From assembly GCA_934501115.1 (NCBI GenBank), contig CAKSTO010000027.1, positions 1-34,022 on the forward strand: a DNA stretch of 34,022 nt, in the 5' to 3' direction. The DNA is from an uncultured Faecalibacterium sp. (GTDB taxonomy: Bacteria; Bacillota; Clostridia; Oscillospirales; Ruminococcaceae). Position 1 is the first letter of the stretch; each line of letters opens with the position of its first letter. Shown in pieces: positions 6,891-14,967 of this stretch. The notes below the pieces were generated by a model. The model did no database searches and was not told the DNA's origin. It saw only the letters and a list, made by a program, of their open reading frames with translations. The translations under genes and the position numbers were made by a program.

Positions 6891-8249
6891 TTACTTTTCC
6901 AGCTTCAAAATGGTCGCATAGTTGGAGGGCAGCTGCACTTTCATGCGTCCCCACTCCATGCTGGTCAGAACAGGCTGTGCGCCCACGGTATCTGCCAGCA
7001 GGTCTTTGGCATGGGAGGCCTCCACCGGAAGCTGAAACTCCAGCTGTGCAGGACTGTCGCCGTTGTTCAGCACAACGACGACGGCCTCACCGTCCAGCAC
7101 ACGGGCAAATGCATAGCACTGGGTGGTGAGCTGCAGCTCTTTCACCTCGCCCCACGTCAACTCCGGCAGCCCCGCCTTGAGTCTGCCCAGTGCGGCATAC
7201 ACGCTGGTGACAGGGTTGGCGGTCAGGTCATCCTTGAAGTCTGCAAGCTCCAGACAGGGACGCAGCGGCCAGTCGCTTCCCCACTCTTTTTTGCCTTCAA
7301 TGCCAAATTCTGAGCCATAATAGATGGACGGAATGCCCCAAAGCGTATATACTAGAATCGCAATGTGACGAATGTGGGCTTTGTTGCGCAGCTTGTTAGG
7401 CAGACGCTCCACATCGTGGTTGTCCGAGAAGAGGTACAGCCGGGTATCGTGGCACAGCCCCTGCAGGCGGCGCATCGTGTGAGCGATCTCAAAATAGTTG
7501 TGGTCGTTGTGGCCGCTCCACAGACCCTTGTGCAGCTCGTAGTTGGTCACCGAGTGCAGCATCTCCGGGTTTGCCCAGCGGCTGTAGTCGCCGTGAATGA
7601 CCTCGCCCATCAGCCAGAACTCGGGCTTGACCTCGTTGGCAAGACGGCGCAGGCCACGCATAAAGTCGAAATCCAGCACATCGGCCGCATCCAGACGGAT
7701 GCCGTCAATGTCAAATTCATCCACCCAGAAGCGGATGGTATCGTAGTGGTAGTTCTGCACCTCCGAGTTGCGCTGGTTCAGCTTGACCAGCAGATTGTAG
7801 CCGCCCCAGTTGCCGTAGGAAAAGCCGTCATTATACTCGTTGTTGCCCCAGAAGTTCACATCGCAGAACCAGTCCTTATAGCGGGCGTTTTCGCGGTTTT
7901 CCTTCAGCTCCTGAAACGCAAAGAAATCCCGGCCCACATGGTTGAACACGCCGTCCACGATCACCTTCTGCCCCCTGGCATGGCAGTTTGCAACAAACTG
8001 CTTGAACTCTTCGTTCGTGCCAAGACGGCGGTCTACCAGCCGATAATCGATGGTATCGTAACCGTGGGAGCCGCTCTCGAACAGCGGGCCGATATAAATG
8101 GCTGTGCAGCCAAGGTCCGCTGCGTGCTTTGCCCATGCGTTCAGCTTCTCGAATGCACCGGGCACAGTCTGCCCATCGTTCTCGTGTGCGCAGCCGCACA
8201 GCCCCAGAGGATAGATGTGATAAAATACCGCGTTGTCATACCAAGCCAT
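6891..8249 (-). CDS. GH13 family alpha-glucosidase/amylase-type glycoside hydrolase
   Basis: This 452-residue enzyme is predicted to cleave alpha-glucosidic bonds in malto-oligosaccharides or related glucans. The catalytic barrel shows region II GIRLDAAD with nucleophile D187, region III LMGEVIHG with acid/base E216, and region IV LFSDNHD with D279, so it should be active. Region I reads DGVFNHVG. A C-terminal beta-sandwich follows (QLEFQLPV segment). There is no signal peptide, so it acts inside the cell. It is divergent from the branching enzyme, suggesting a role in glycogen or maltodextrin turnover. The exact specificity (maltogenic amylase, cyclodextrinase or oligo-glucosidase) cannot be assigned. 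Confidence 0.87.
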   Translation of the reverse strand: MAWYDNAVFYHIYPLGLCGCAHENDGQTVPGAFEKLNAWAKHAADLGCTAIYIGPLFESGSHGYDTIDYRLVDRRLGTNEEFKQFVANCHARGQKVIVDGVFNHVGRDFFAFQELKENRENARYKDWFCDVNFWGNNEYNDGFSYGNWGGYNLLVKLNQRNSEVQNYHYDTIRFWVDEFDIDGIRLDAADVLDFDFMRGLRRLANEVKPEFWLMGEVIHGDYSRWANPEMLHSVTNYELHKGLWSGHNDHNYFEIAHTMRRLQGLCHDTRLYLFSDNHDVERLPNKLRNKAHIRHIAILVYTLWGIPSIYYGSEFGIEGKKEWGSDWPLRPCLELADFKDDLTANPVTSVYAALGRLKAGLPELTWGEVKELQLTTQCYAFARVLDGEAVVVVLNNGDSPAQLEFQLPVEASHAKDLLADTVGAQPVLTSMEWGRMKVQLPSNYATILKLEK

Positions 8250-8316
8250 TGTTTATACCGCTCCCGTCTTATTCTGATACTGAAAATCCACCGCTGTCTG
8301 TTTCAGCGGCAAGAAT

Positions 8317-8325
8317 AGTATAACA
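8317..8325 (-). promoter_or_regulatory. Extended -10 promoter of the GH13 gene
   Basis: On the minus strand TGTTATACT is an extended -10 about 67 bases before the start codon, with a weak -35. A TTGACA (8362-8367) lies too far upstream for this -10, but could serve a weaker -10 (CATATT, near 8338-8343) as a second start. The rest of the 246-base divergent spacer to glgB shows no gene. Confidence 0.5.
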
Positions 8326-8495
8326 CAGAATCTGTAAAATATGTTAATTTTTACCGATTTTTGTCAAGAATCGCCAAGAATACCGGCCACTGTGCCCGGT
8401 TCTGGCACGATTTTATTGGATAGATTGCCGAAACCGCCCTGTCACATCCGGTGCACCGCGCACCGTCTATCATATCAATGTAAGGAGATCTTTGC

Positions 8496-10445
8496 ATGAA
8501 TTACCCCGCCATCCCCCGTGAATTCTTCAATGGAGACTGCTTCGATGCCTACCGCATCCTCGGCGCACACCCCTGCACCTCACCCGACGGTGCCGAAGGC
8601 TGGCGCTTTGCGGTGTGGGCACCCGGTGCCACCGCCGTGGAAGTCTGCGGCGGCTTTGACGGCTGGGAGCAAGGCGTGTCCATGGTGCGCGCCGACAACG
8701 GCGTGTGGAGCGCCTTTGTCCCCGGCCTTGCGGAAGGCGACCTGTACAAATACCGCGTGCATGGTGCGGACGGAAGTGTCGTGATGCGCAGCGACCCTTA
8801 TGCATTTTCCACTGAGCTGCGGCCGGGCACTGCCAGCCGGCTGACGAAACTGGACTTTGCCTTTGACGACCATGCATGGATGGAACGCCGCGACAAGTGC
8901 CGCAACCGCCCGCTGAACATCTACGAGATGCACGCCGGCAGCTGGAAGCATAAGCCCGGCAGCAAGCAGCCCGACGGCTCAGACGGCTGGTACAGCTACG
9001 AAGAACTGGCCAAAGAACTGATTCCATGGCTGCTGGACCATCACTTTACCCATGTGGAGCTGCTGCCGCTGGCAGAGCATCCCTTTGACGGCAGCTGGGG
9101 CTACCAGACCACCGGCTACTTCTCGGTCACCAGCCGCTACGGCTCCCCGGCTCAGTTCGCCAATTTCGTGAACGCCTGCCACCGCATGGGCATCGGTGTC
9201 ATCATGGACTTTGTGCCGGTGCACTTCGCAGCCAACGCCGATGCGCTGGCAAGGTTTGACGGCACCTATCTGTACGAGTACGACAGCGATGTGGGCCAGA
9301 GCGAGTGGGGCACCTGCAATTTCAATTACTACCGCCACGAGGTCTGCAGCTTTTTGAACAGTGCTGCCGCCCTGTGGATGGATGTGTACCACTGCGACGG
9401 CATCCGCATGGACGCCATCTCCCGCGCCCTGTACTGGCAGGGAGACCCCAACCGCGGCGTGAACGAGGGCGCCGTGAACTTTCTGCGCAGCCTGAACCAC
9501 GGCCTGAACGAGCGCTGGCCCACCGGCATCTACATGGCCGAGGACTCCACCAACTTCCTCAAGGTAACTGCCCCCACCCGCTATGACGGTGTGGGTTTCG
9601 ACTACAAGTGGGATATGGGCTGGATGCACGATACGCTGGATTATTTTGCCACGCCCTTCGGCGACCGCCCAAACGCCTACGGCAAGATCGTTTTCAGTAT
9701 GCACTACTTCTACAATGAGCTGTATCTGCTGGCGCTGAGCCACGACGAAGTGGTGCACGGCAAAAAGACCATCATCGACAAGCTCTGGGGTACCTATGCC
9801 GAGAAATGCGCCCAGCTGCGCACCCTCTATTTCTATATGTATACACACCCGGGCAAGAAGCTGAACTTCATGGGCAACGAGCTTGGCCACTTCCGGGAGT
9901 GGGACGAAAAGCGGGAGCTGGACTGGGATCTGCTCAAGTACCCCTTCCACGACGCGTTCCAGAAATATTTTGCCCACCTCAGCCGGGTGTATTCCACCGA
10001 GCCCGCCCTGTATGACGGCGAGTACAACCCCGACTGCTTCGAATGGGTGGCCTGCGAAAGCCGCGATGAAGGCGTCTACGCATGGCTGCGCAAGGGACAG
10101 GGTCAAAACCTGCTGTGCATCATGAACACGCAGGATCATGCCCACAAAAAGTTCCCCCTCTACCTCCGGTTCCCCTGCAGTGCGGAGGAAGTGCTGAACA
10201 CCGAATCCTCCGAATGGGGAGGTGCGCTCAAGAGCCGCCGCAAGACCAGACTGCACACCACCGACGGCGGGGTCTTTGGCCGGGACTACACCCTCACGGT
10301 CGACCTGCCCGCCATGGGCAGCTGCCTGCTGCGTCTGTCACCGGAAGCTCCGAACCCGGACGCCGCCCGCATCAGTGCCAATAAGGCCATGGCTCAGAAA
10401 CGCAAGGCTGCCCGCAATGCGAAAGCCGCAGATTCCAAAGCGTAA
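8496..10445 (+). CDS. glgB: 1,4-alpha-glucan (glycogen) branching enzyme
   Basis: This 649-residue cytoplasmic enzyme transfers alpha-1,4 chains to alpha-1,6 positions in glycogen. The N-terminal CBM48 region (about residues 15-110) includes FAVWAPGATAVEVCGGFDGW. The GH13 barrel has catalytic D306 (DGIRMDAISR), E349 (YMAEDST) and D417 (LSHDEVVHGKKT). The EWDEKRELDW segment and the C-terminal beta domain are typical of branching enzymes. The last 30 or so residues are a basic Ala/Lys-rich tail not needed by the fold. The start follows TAAGGAGATC. No glgC, glgA or glgP lies in the window, so the rest of the glycogen pathway must be elsewhere. Confidence 0.94.
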   Translation: MNYPAIPREFFNGDCFDAYRILGAHPCTSPDGAEGWRFAVWAPGATAVEVCGGFDGWEQGVSMVRADNGVWSAFVPGLAEGDLYKYRVHGADGSVVMRSDPYAFSTELRPGTASRLTKLDFAFDDHAWMERRDKCRNRPLNIYEMHAGSWKHKPGSKQPDGSDGWYSYEELAKELIPWLLDHHFTHVELLPLAEHPFDGSWGYQTTGYFSVTSRYGSPAQFANFVNACHRMGIGVIMDFVPVHFAANADALARFDGTYLYEYDSDVGQSEWGTCNFNYYRHEVCSFLNSAAALWMDVYHCDGIRMDAISRALYWQGDPNRGVNEGAVNFLRSLNHGLNERWPTGIYMAEDSTNFLKVTAPTRYDGVGFDYKWDMGWMHDTLDYFATPFGDRPNAYGKIVFSMHYFYNELYLLALSHDEVVHGKKTIIDKLWGTYAEKCAQLRTLYFYMYTHPGKKLNFMGNELGHFREWDEKRELDWDLLKYPFHDAFQKYFAHLSRVYSTEPALYDGEYNPDCFEWVACESRDEGVYAWLRKGQGQNLLCIMNTQDHAHKKFPLYLRFPCSAEEVLNTESSEWGGALKSRRKTRLHTTDGGVFGRDYTLTVDLPAMGSCLLRLSPEAPNPDAARISANKAMAQKRKAARNAKAADSKA

Positions 10446-10453
10446 TATCTTGG

Positions 10454-10494
10454 CAAAAATGTCCCATTTGCTTTGAAAGCAGTGGGACATTTTG
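10454..10494 (+). terminator. Intrinsic terminator after glgB
   Basis: CAAAAATGTCCCA (10454-10466) pairs with TGGGACATTTTG (10483-10494), with further inner pairing (GCTTT/AAAGC) and a T-rich tail to 10500. It ends the glgB transcript before the next promoter. Confidence 0.75.
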
Positions 10495-10515
10495 CATTTT
10501 CCGGTTTCCTTTGGC

Positions 10516-10544
10516 TGGACAGTGCAGGTTTTGGTTGCTATACT
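10516..10544 (+). promoter_or_regulatory. Promoter of the membrane protein / trigger-factor-like / Fe-S operon
   Basis: TGGACA (10516-10521), a 17-base spacer and TATACT (10539-10544) with a TGC extension. It overlaps the first in-frame ATG of the next open frame (10511), which therefore cannot be the start codon. Confidence 0.8.
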
Positions 10545-10585
10545 GTAGCTGTGAGAGTATCTGTGCAAGAAAGGATCTTTTGGGG

Positions 10586-12523
10586 ATGAATGGAATCGTT
10601 TCCCGCCTGTCTGCCCTCAGCAAAGCCGGGCTTGGCCTTGCTGCCGGAGCGCTGGCGCTTATCATACTGAATCTCGCCCTGCCGGGCAGCAGCCTGTTTT
10701 TCCCTCTGGTAAGCCTGTGGCTTGACCTCGCGCTGTTTCTGCTGGCGCTGGTGGTTCTTCGGGTGGCCGGCGTAGAGCTTGACCTGTTCCACCGGGCGGT
10801 GCTGGCCGGTGTCTGGGCGGCGGCACTGCTCTATGCCTTCTGGGCGCTGGGCAGCCGCACCTTTCTCTACTACTGGGACTACGCAAACTACATCCTGAAA
10901 CAGTACAGCACCGAAGCCGCCTTTCTCCAAGGAGCCGGAGCAGGCTTCCGGTTTGTTTTTGATTCCATCACTGAGGACTACACCAACTTCATCTCCCTGT
11001 TCACCGAGTTTCCGTTCTGTCTGAGCGGCAAGACCGGCGATGACTACGCATTCTGTCAGGTGTTCAGCATCCTGCCCACCCTGCTGGTGCTGCTGGCGGG
11101 GCTTGTGCTCAAGGCCGGGCAGATGCTGCGGGTCAAGAACCGGTTCTGGTTCTTCCTCATCGGTCTGTCGTGGACCCTCACCTATCCGTGGCTGCGCATG
11201 TCCGCCATGCTGGGGCAGCCGGACTGGTTCGGCCTGATCTTCGCCTTCAGCATCCTGCTGCTGACGCTGGATTTCCGCTTTGAAAAGCTGGATCCGGTGC
11301 GCTTTGTCCTGCTGTTCTCTGCCACGGCCGCCATCATCCTGTCCCGCCGGTGGTACCTGTACTTTGTGGTGGGGTACTACTTCTCCTATGCGCTGCTGGT
11401 GCTGGTCAGCAGCATCCGCACCGCCCGCGCCGGGCACAAGCATCCGGCCTTTGTGCAATTGCGCAACCTGATGCTGTTCGGTCTGGTGTCTCTGGCGGCC
11501 ATGGTGGTGCTGCTGTGGCCCATCGTGCGGCACATTCTGGGCTTTGACTACGCCGACCGCTATTCCTACTACAACGGCGGCGGCATGGTCACGGAGATCT
11601 ACCAGCAATACACCCGCATGGGCCTGATGAACCTTGTGCTCATCGGCATGGGCCTGTGGTACAGCCTCAAGACCCGCAAAATGCCGGCTCTGCCCTGCCT
11701 TGCCGGGCTGGAGATCCTGCTGAGCATGCTGCTGTTCACCCGGGTGCAGACCACCGGTTCCCAACACATGCTGCTGTTTTTACCCGGCTGGTTTTTGCTG
11801 TTCCTGCTGGGCGCTGCCGCGCTGGCGGAAGGCATCACCCGCCGCCGGAACCTGAAGATCGGCTTCTGGCTGTTCACCATCGTGTTCGCCACCTCGGTGC
11901 GCTGCTCGCCGCTGACCCTCGCGGCTCTGCCGGATTTTCTCATTGGCCGCACGATTCTCTCGGCCTCTCCGCAGGAGAGCGCCCGCGATTTTGCCGCCAT
12001 TGATGACTTGACCTATGACCGCAAGGATCTGCCCCAGATCCAGGCCATTGCAAAATGGATCGACACCCACTGCGCCGAGGGCGAGATCAGCTACATGATC
12101 CCCCACAACATGCTGTACTGCCCGGACCACTTCAAGAACTGCCTGCTGCCGGAAACCCCCATCAATGCCAAGCTGGCCTTCGGCTTCTCGGTGCCGGGCG
12201 TCCACGCTTTCCCCATGCAGTTCTTTGAGGCAAAATACGTTCTCACCGCCGATCCTTTCCCGATGACTCATGTAAATGATCCTGAGAACGAGATGTCCCA
12301 CAAGCTGAACGATCTGTTCCTTGCCGTGCGGGACCAGTATTTCAAGCAGGTGGAGACCTTTGACATGGGCAACGGCACTACCTTTACCATCTGGGAGCGC
12401 ACCGCAGCCCCCACCCGTGCCGAGGTGGACTATTACCTCAGCGGCTTTGCGCAGGAAGATGCCCTTTATCCCGAGATGTTCTCTCAGGTGGCCGAGGCAT
12501 GGCTCACGGGTCATGGACTGTAA
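10586..12523 (+). CDS. Large polytopic membrane protein, possibly GT-C fold glycosyltransferase
   Basis: This 645-residue protein has about 11-12 predicted membrane segments between residues 10 and 440 and a soluble C-terminal region of about 200 residues. No catalytic motif can be named with certainty. The arrangement recalls GT-C transferases that use lipid-linked sugars: an acidic residue in the first outer loop (YYWDYANYILKQ), many helices, then an extracytoplasmic domain. This is a structural inference only. The start at 10586 follows AAAGGATC and is chosen because the promoter covers the upstream ATG. It is the first gene of an operon: the trigger-factor-like gene follows after 39 bases with no terminator. 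Confidence 0.7.
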   Translation: MNGIVSRLSALSKAGLGLAAGALALIILNLALPGSSLFFPLVSLWLDLALFLLALVVLRVAGVELDLFHRAVLAGVWAAALLYAFWALGSRTFLYYWDYANYILKQYSTEAAFLQGAGAGFRFVFDSITEDYTNFISLFTEFPFCLSGKTGDDYAFCQVFSILPTLLVLLAGLVLKAGQMLRVKNRFWFFLIGLSWTLTYPWLRMSAMLGQPDWFGLIFAFSILLLTLDFRFEKLDPVRFVLLFSATAAIILSRRWYLYFVVGYYFSYALLVLVSSIRTARAGHKHPAFVQLRNLMLFGLVSLAAMVVLLWPIVRHILGFDYADRYSYYNGGGMVTEIYQQYTRMGLMNLVLIGMGLWYSLKTRKMPALPCLAGLEILLSMLLFTRVQTTGSQHMLLFLPGWFLLFLLGAAALAEGITRRRNLKIGFWLFTIVFATSVRCSPLTLAALPDFLIGRTILSASPQESARDFAAIDDLTYDRKDLPQIQAIAKWIDTHCAEGEISYMIPHNMLYCPDHFKNCLLPETPINAKLAFGFSVPGVHAFPMQFFEAKYVLTADPFPMTHVNDPENEMSHKLNDLFLAVRDQYFKQVETFDMGNGTTFTIWERTAAPTRAEVDYYLSGFAQEDALYPEMFSQVAEAWLTGHGL

Positions 12524-12562
12524 AAACCGCTGAATGCTTTCAGATAAAAAGGAGTCTTTTCC

Positions 12563-13537
12563 ATGGAACAGAATGCAAGCAACCTGCCCCGGGTCACGCC
12601 GGGGCAGTACAAAGGGCTGAGTTTTACCCGCCGGGTGCGCCCTGTCTCTGAAAAAGCGGTGGCGATGGAGGCGGCAAACCTCACCCGCACCCGAGCCCCC
12701 TTTGTCCCGACAGCACTGCCCGCTGCCCGCGGAATGCGTGTCACGCTGGACTTTGAGGGCTTTATGAATGACGCCCCCATCCCGGACAGCCGGATGGAGA
12801 AGGTCACCGTCCTGCTGGGCACCGGTCAGCTGATGCCCGCCGCTGAAAACGCTGTCTACGGCCACAAAGCCGGCGAGACCTTCCGATTTGATTTTACTTA
12901 TCCCGAGGCGTTCCGTGTGGAGGCGCTTTCCGGCAAAACGGCGCAGTTTGAGATCACGCTGCACGCTGTGGAGCATCAGCAGCCCATGCCGCTGAACGAC
13001 GCCTTTGCCCGGACGCTTGGCTTTGACACGGTGGACGCCCTGAAGGAAAACATCCGGGAAAAGAAGCGCGCTTCGCATGAAGCCAATGCAGACCGCATTG
13101 CCGGAGCCGCCCTGCTGGATATGGCCGGGGCAAACCTGACTGTAGAGCTGCCCGGCGATGTGCTGGATCAGACCGCCGACCGGGACATGAAGCAGCTGGA
13201 GTTTCGGCTCACCCGCAGCAAGCTGAGCATGGATCTGTACTGCCAGACCAACCATACCACCCCCGCACAGGTACGCGCCGCTTTCCACCGGGACGCCGAG
13301 CGCAAGATGCGCAGCATTCTGGCCGTACGAGCCATCGCCGAGGCAGAGCAGATCACCGTATCCAATGCCGAGGTGGACGCCGAATACGCCCGTCTCGCAA
13401 AGCTCCACGGCAACCCGGAGGACGAGATCCGCAAAGTGCTGAGCCGGGATGCAGTGGCTTCTGCGGTCACCAGCCAGAAGGTGCAGCGCTTTCTGATCGA
13501 TCATGCAAACATCACTTCTGTTGTGGAAGGGGAGTAA
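12563..13537 (+). CDS. Trigger-factor-like protein lacking the ribosome-binding domain
   Basis: This 324-residue predicted chaperone/peptidyl-prolyl isomerase paralogue begins exactly at the trigger factor linker (TPGQYKGLSF, residues 12-21). The roughly 110-residue N-terminal domain and its ribosome-docking signature are missing. An FKBP-type domain spans about 57-136 (GMRVTLDFEGF to AQFEITLHAV). The usual IPGFEE active-site strand reads LMPAAEN (residues 90-96), so isomerase activity is doubtful. Residues 142-324 are the helical C-terminal substrate cradle (NDAFARTLGF to the end). There is no signal peptide. AAAAAGGAG precedes the ATG. The 3-base spacing to the Fe-S gene implies coupled translation. 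Canonical trigger factor is about 430 residues and must be encoded elsewhere if present. Confidence 0.8.
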   Translation: MEQNASNLPRVTPGQYKGLSFTRRVRPVSEKAVAMEAANLTRTRAPFVPTALPAARGMRVTLDFEGFMNDAPIPDSRMEKVTVLLGTGQLMPAAENAVYGHKAGETFRFDFTYPEAFRVEALSGKTAQFEITLHAVEHQQPMPLNDAFARTLGFDTVDALKENIREKKRASHEANADRIAGAALLDMAGANLTVELPGDVLDQTADRDMKQLEFRLTRSKLSMDLYCQTNHTTPAQVRAAFHRDAERKMRSILAVRAIAEAEQITVSNAEVDAEYARLAKLHGNPEDEIRKVLSRDAVASAVTSQKVQRFLIDHANITSVVEGE

Positions 13538-13540
13538 ACC

Positions 13541-14824
13541 ATGGGCTTTTTTACACGTACTGCGATGGATGCACTGATGAAGACCACCCATCCTGAGATC
13601 AACCGCCGCCAGTGCTGGAACTTGCACCCGCACCGCAAGCCCTGCACCGAATGCAAGGACATCTGCCCCTACGGTGACCAGATCTTTACCCGCCCCAATC
13701 TCGTGAAGGACTGGGATCCCTGCACTGACTGCGGCCTGTGCGTCTCTGCCTGCCGCAGCGGCTGCATCTCACCTTCGCCGGAGCAGGTGCAGCGTGATAC
13801 TGCTGCCGCCGACAGCGACAACGACACCATCTGGATCGGCTGCGAGAAATCCACCCGCAAGAACAGCGTGGTACGCAATTGCATCTGTGCGCTCTCGTGG
13901 GAGGCGCTGGCCTACCTCGCCCTGAACAAGAAGATCGTACTGGATCTGACCCCCTGCGGCGAGTGCGAAAACGACCTCTGCGCCGAGCAGCTGCGCAAAG
14001 AGCTGACAAGGCTGGTGGAGTTTTTCGGCGAGGCAGTGTTCAGCGCACGTTTTACGCTGGCTTATGAGCCCGGCGATGCCCCTTACCATGTCAAGGAGCT
14101 GAGCCGCCGCGAGATGTTCGAGCAGGTGAGCCATGGCTCCAAGAGCGGCACCCGAAAGCTGCTGCAGATGCTGCCCGGCCTGCGCAGCGAGGACGACAGC
14201 GGCGTGGATTTCCGCCTTTTGCTGCACCAGCGCACCAAGCAGCTGAAAGCCGCCATGGAGACGCCGCTGAAATACGGCTACCATCTGCCCAACTTCACCG
14301 ATAAGTGCTTCGTTTGCGGCAAGTGCGAAAAATCCTGCCGCGCCGGTGCCCTGAAGCTGGAAGACCTGCCCGACGGCCAGACCCGCGTGGTCATCACCCC
14401 GTGGAAATGCAGCGAGTGCGGCATCTGCACCGCATCCTGCTCCAACCACGGCATCAACGGCATGAAGCTGCGCCAGCTGACCACCCTCGGCCCCGTGAGC
14501 ATCTACAAAACCTCCAAAACGCTGTGCAAGGAGTGCGGCAAGCCCATCGCTCCGGGCAGCGTCGACGGCATCTGCTCGGTGTGCCGCATCAAGGCGCGCA
14601 CCAAGAAGCGGCAGGAAGAAGCCGCCGCCCGGGCAAAGCAGCTGCGGGAGGAGCGGGAAGCCAAAAAAGCCGCAGAAGAAGCAGCAGCCGGAACCGGTAC
14701 TACAGCTGCCGAGACTGCCGCCGAAACTGCCGTGTCCTCTGCTGCCGGGTCGGTGTTCACTGCCCTGACGCCCGAAAAAGCAGCGCCCGCAATTGAGAAT
14801 GGCGAAACACCGAAAAACGATTGA
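13541..14824 (+). CDS. Multi-cluster 4Fe-4S protein with zinc-ribbon-like C-terminus
   Basis: This 427-residue cytoplasmic iron-sulfur protein has cysteine motifs in the order CTECKDIC, then a ferredoxin motif CTDCGLCVSAC. A central Cys domain (GCEKSTRKN, CICALSWE, CGECENDLC) follows, then a second ferredoxin pair (CFVCGKCEKSC and CSECGICTASC). A CKECGKP...CSVC knuckle resembles a small zinc ribbon. The last 70 residues are charged, then Ala/Thr/Glu-rich low complexity. There is no flavin or molybdopterin domain, so it is probably an electron carrier or scaffold. GGAAGGGGAG at the end of the previous gene is its ribosome binding site. The stop codon overlaps the next promoter's -35 (TTGACG, 14821-14826). 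Partner unknown. Confidence 0.82.
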   Translation: MGFFTRTAMDALMKTTHPEINRRQCWNLHPHRKPCTECKDICPYGDQIFTRPNLVKDWDPCTDCGLCVSACRSGCISPSPEQVQRDTAAADSDNDTIWIGCEKSTRKNSVVRNCICALSWEALAYLALNKKIVLDLTPCGECENDLCAEQLRKELTRLVEFFGEAVFSARFTLAYEPGDAPYHVKELSRREMFEQVSHGSKSGTRKLLQMLPGLRSEDDSGVDFRLLLHQRTKQLKAAMETPLKYGYHLPNFTDKCFVCGKCEKSCRAGALKLEDLPDGQTRVVITPWKCSECGICTASCSNHGINGMKLRQLTTLGPVSIYKTSKTLCKECGKPIAPGSVDGICSVCRIKARTKKRQEEAAARAKQLREEREAKKAAEEAAAGTGTTAAETAAETAVSSAAGSVFTALTPEKAAPAIENGETPKND

Positions 14825-14849
14825 CGGTGTCCTGATTCAATGCTATACT
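14821..14849 (+). promoter_or_regulatory. Promoter upstream of the peptide-binding protein gene
   Basis: TTGACG (14821-14826), a 17-base spacer and TATACT (14844-14849) with a TGC extension. The predicted start is near 14856, and a terminator hairpin begins only about 35 bases later. Confidence 0.8.
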
Positions 14850-14889
14850 GACCATAAGACCACGCCCGTGGCCGCGGACTTGTTACAAA

Positions 14890-14924
14890 GGGGTAACGGA
14901 GCTGTCTCCGTTACCCCCTTTTTT
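14890..14924 (+). terminator. Intrinsic terminator in the leader of the peptide ABC operon
   Basis: GGGGTAACGGA (14890-14900) pairs perfectly with TCCGTTACCCC (14907-14917), followed by a T run to 14924. It ends the Fe-S operon transcript. Because a promoter lies just upstream, it must also be passed by any transcript from that promoter. Confidence 0.9.
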
Positions 14925-14967
14925 GTCAGATCCACGAACCCAATTGATAAGAAAGAGGGATCACTTT

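Noticed and set aside
10511..10585. N-terminal extension of the large membrane protein from the ATG at 10511
   Set aside because: The promoter (TGGACA-17-TATACT, 10516-10544) covers this region, so it cannot be in the transcript. The ATG at 10586 has a ribosome binding site.
14923..14967. Earlier TTG start of the peptide-binding protein
   Set aside because: It lies in the T run of the terminator and would place 15 residues before a complete signal peptide.
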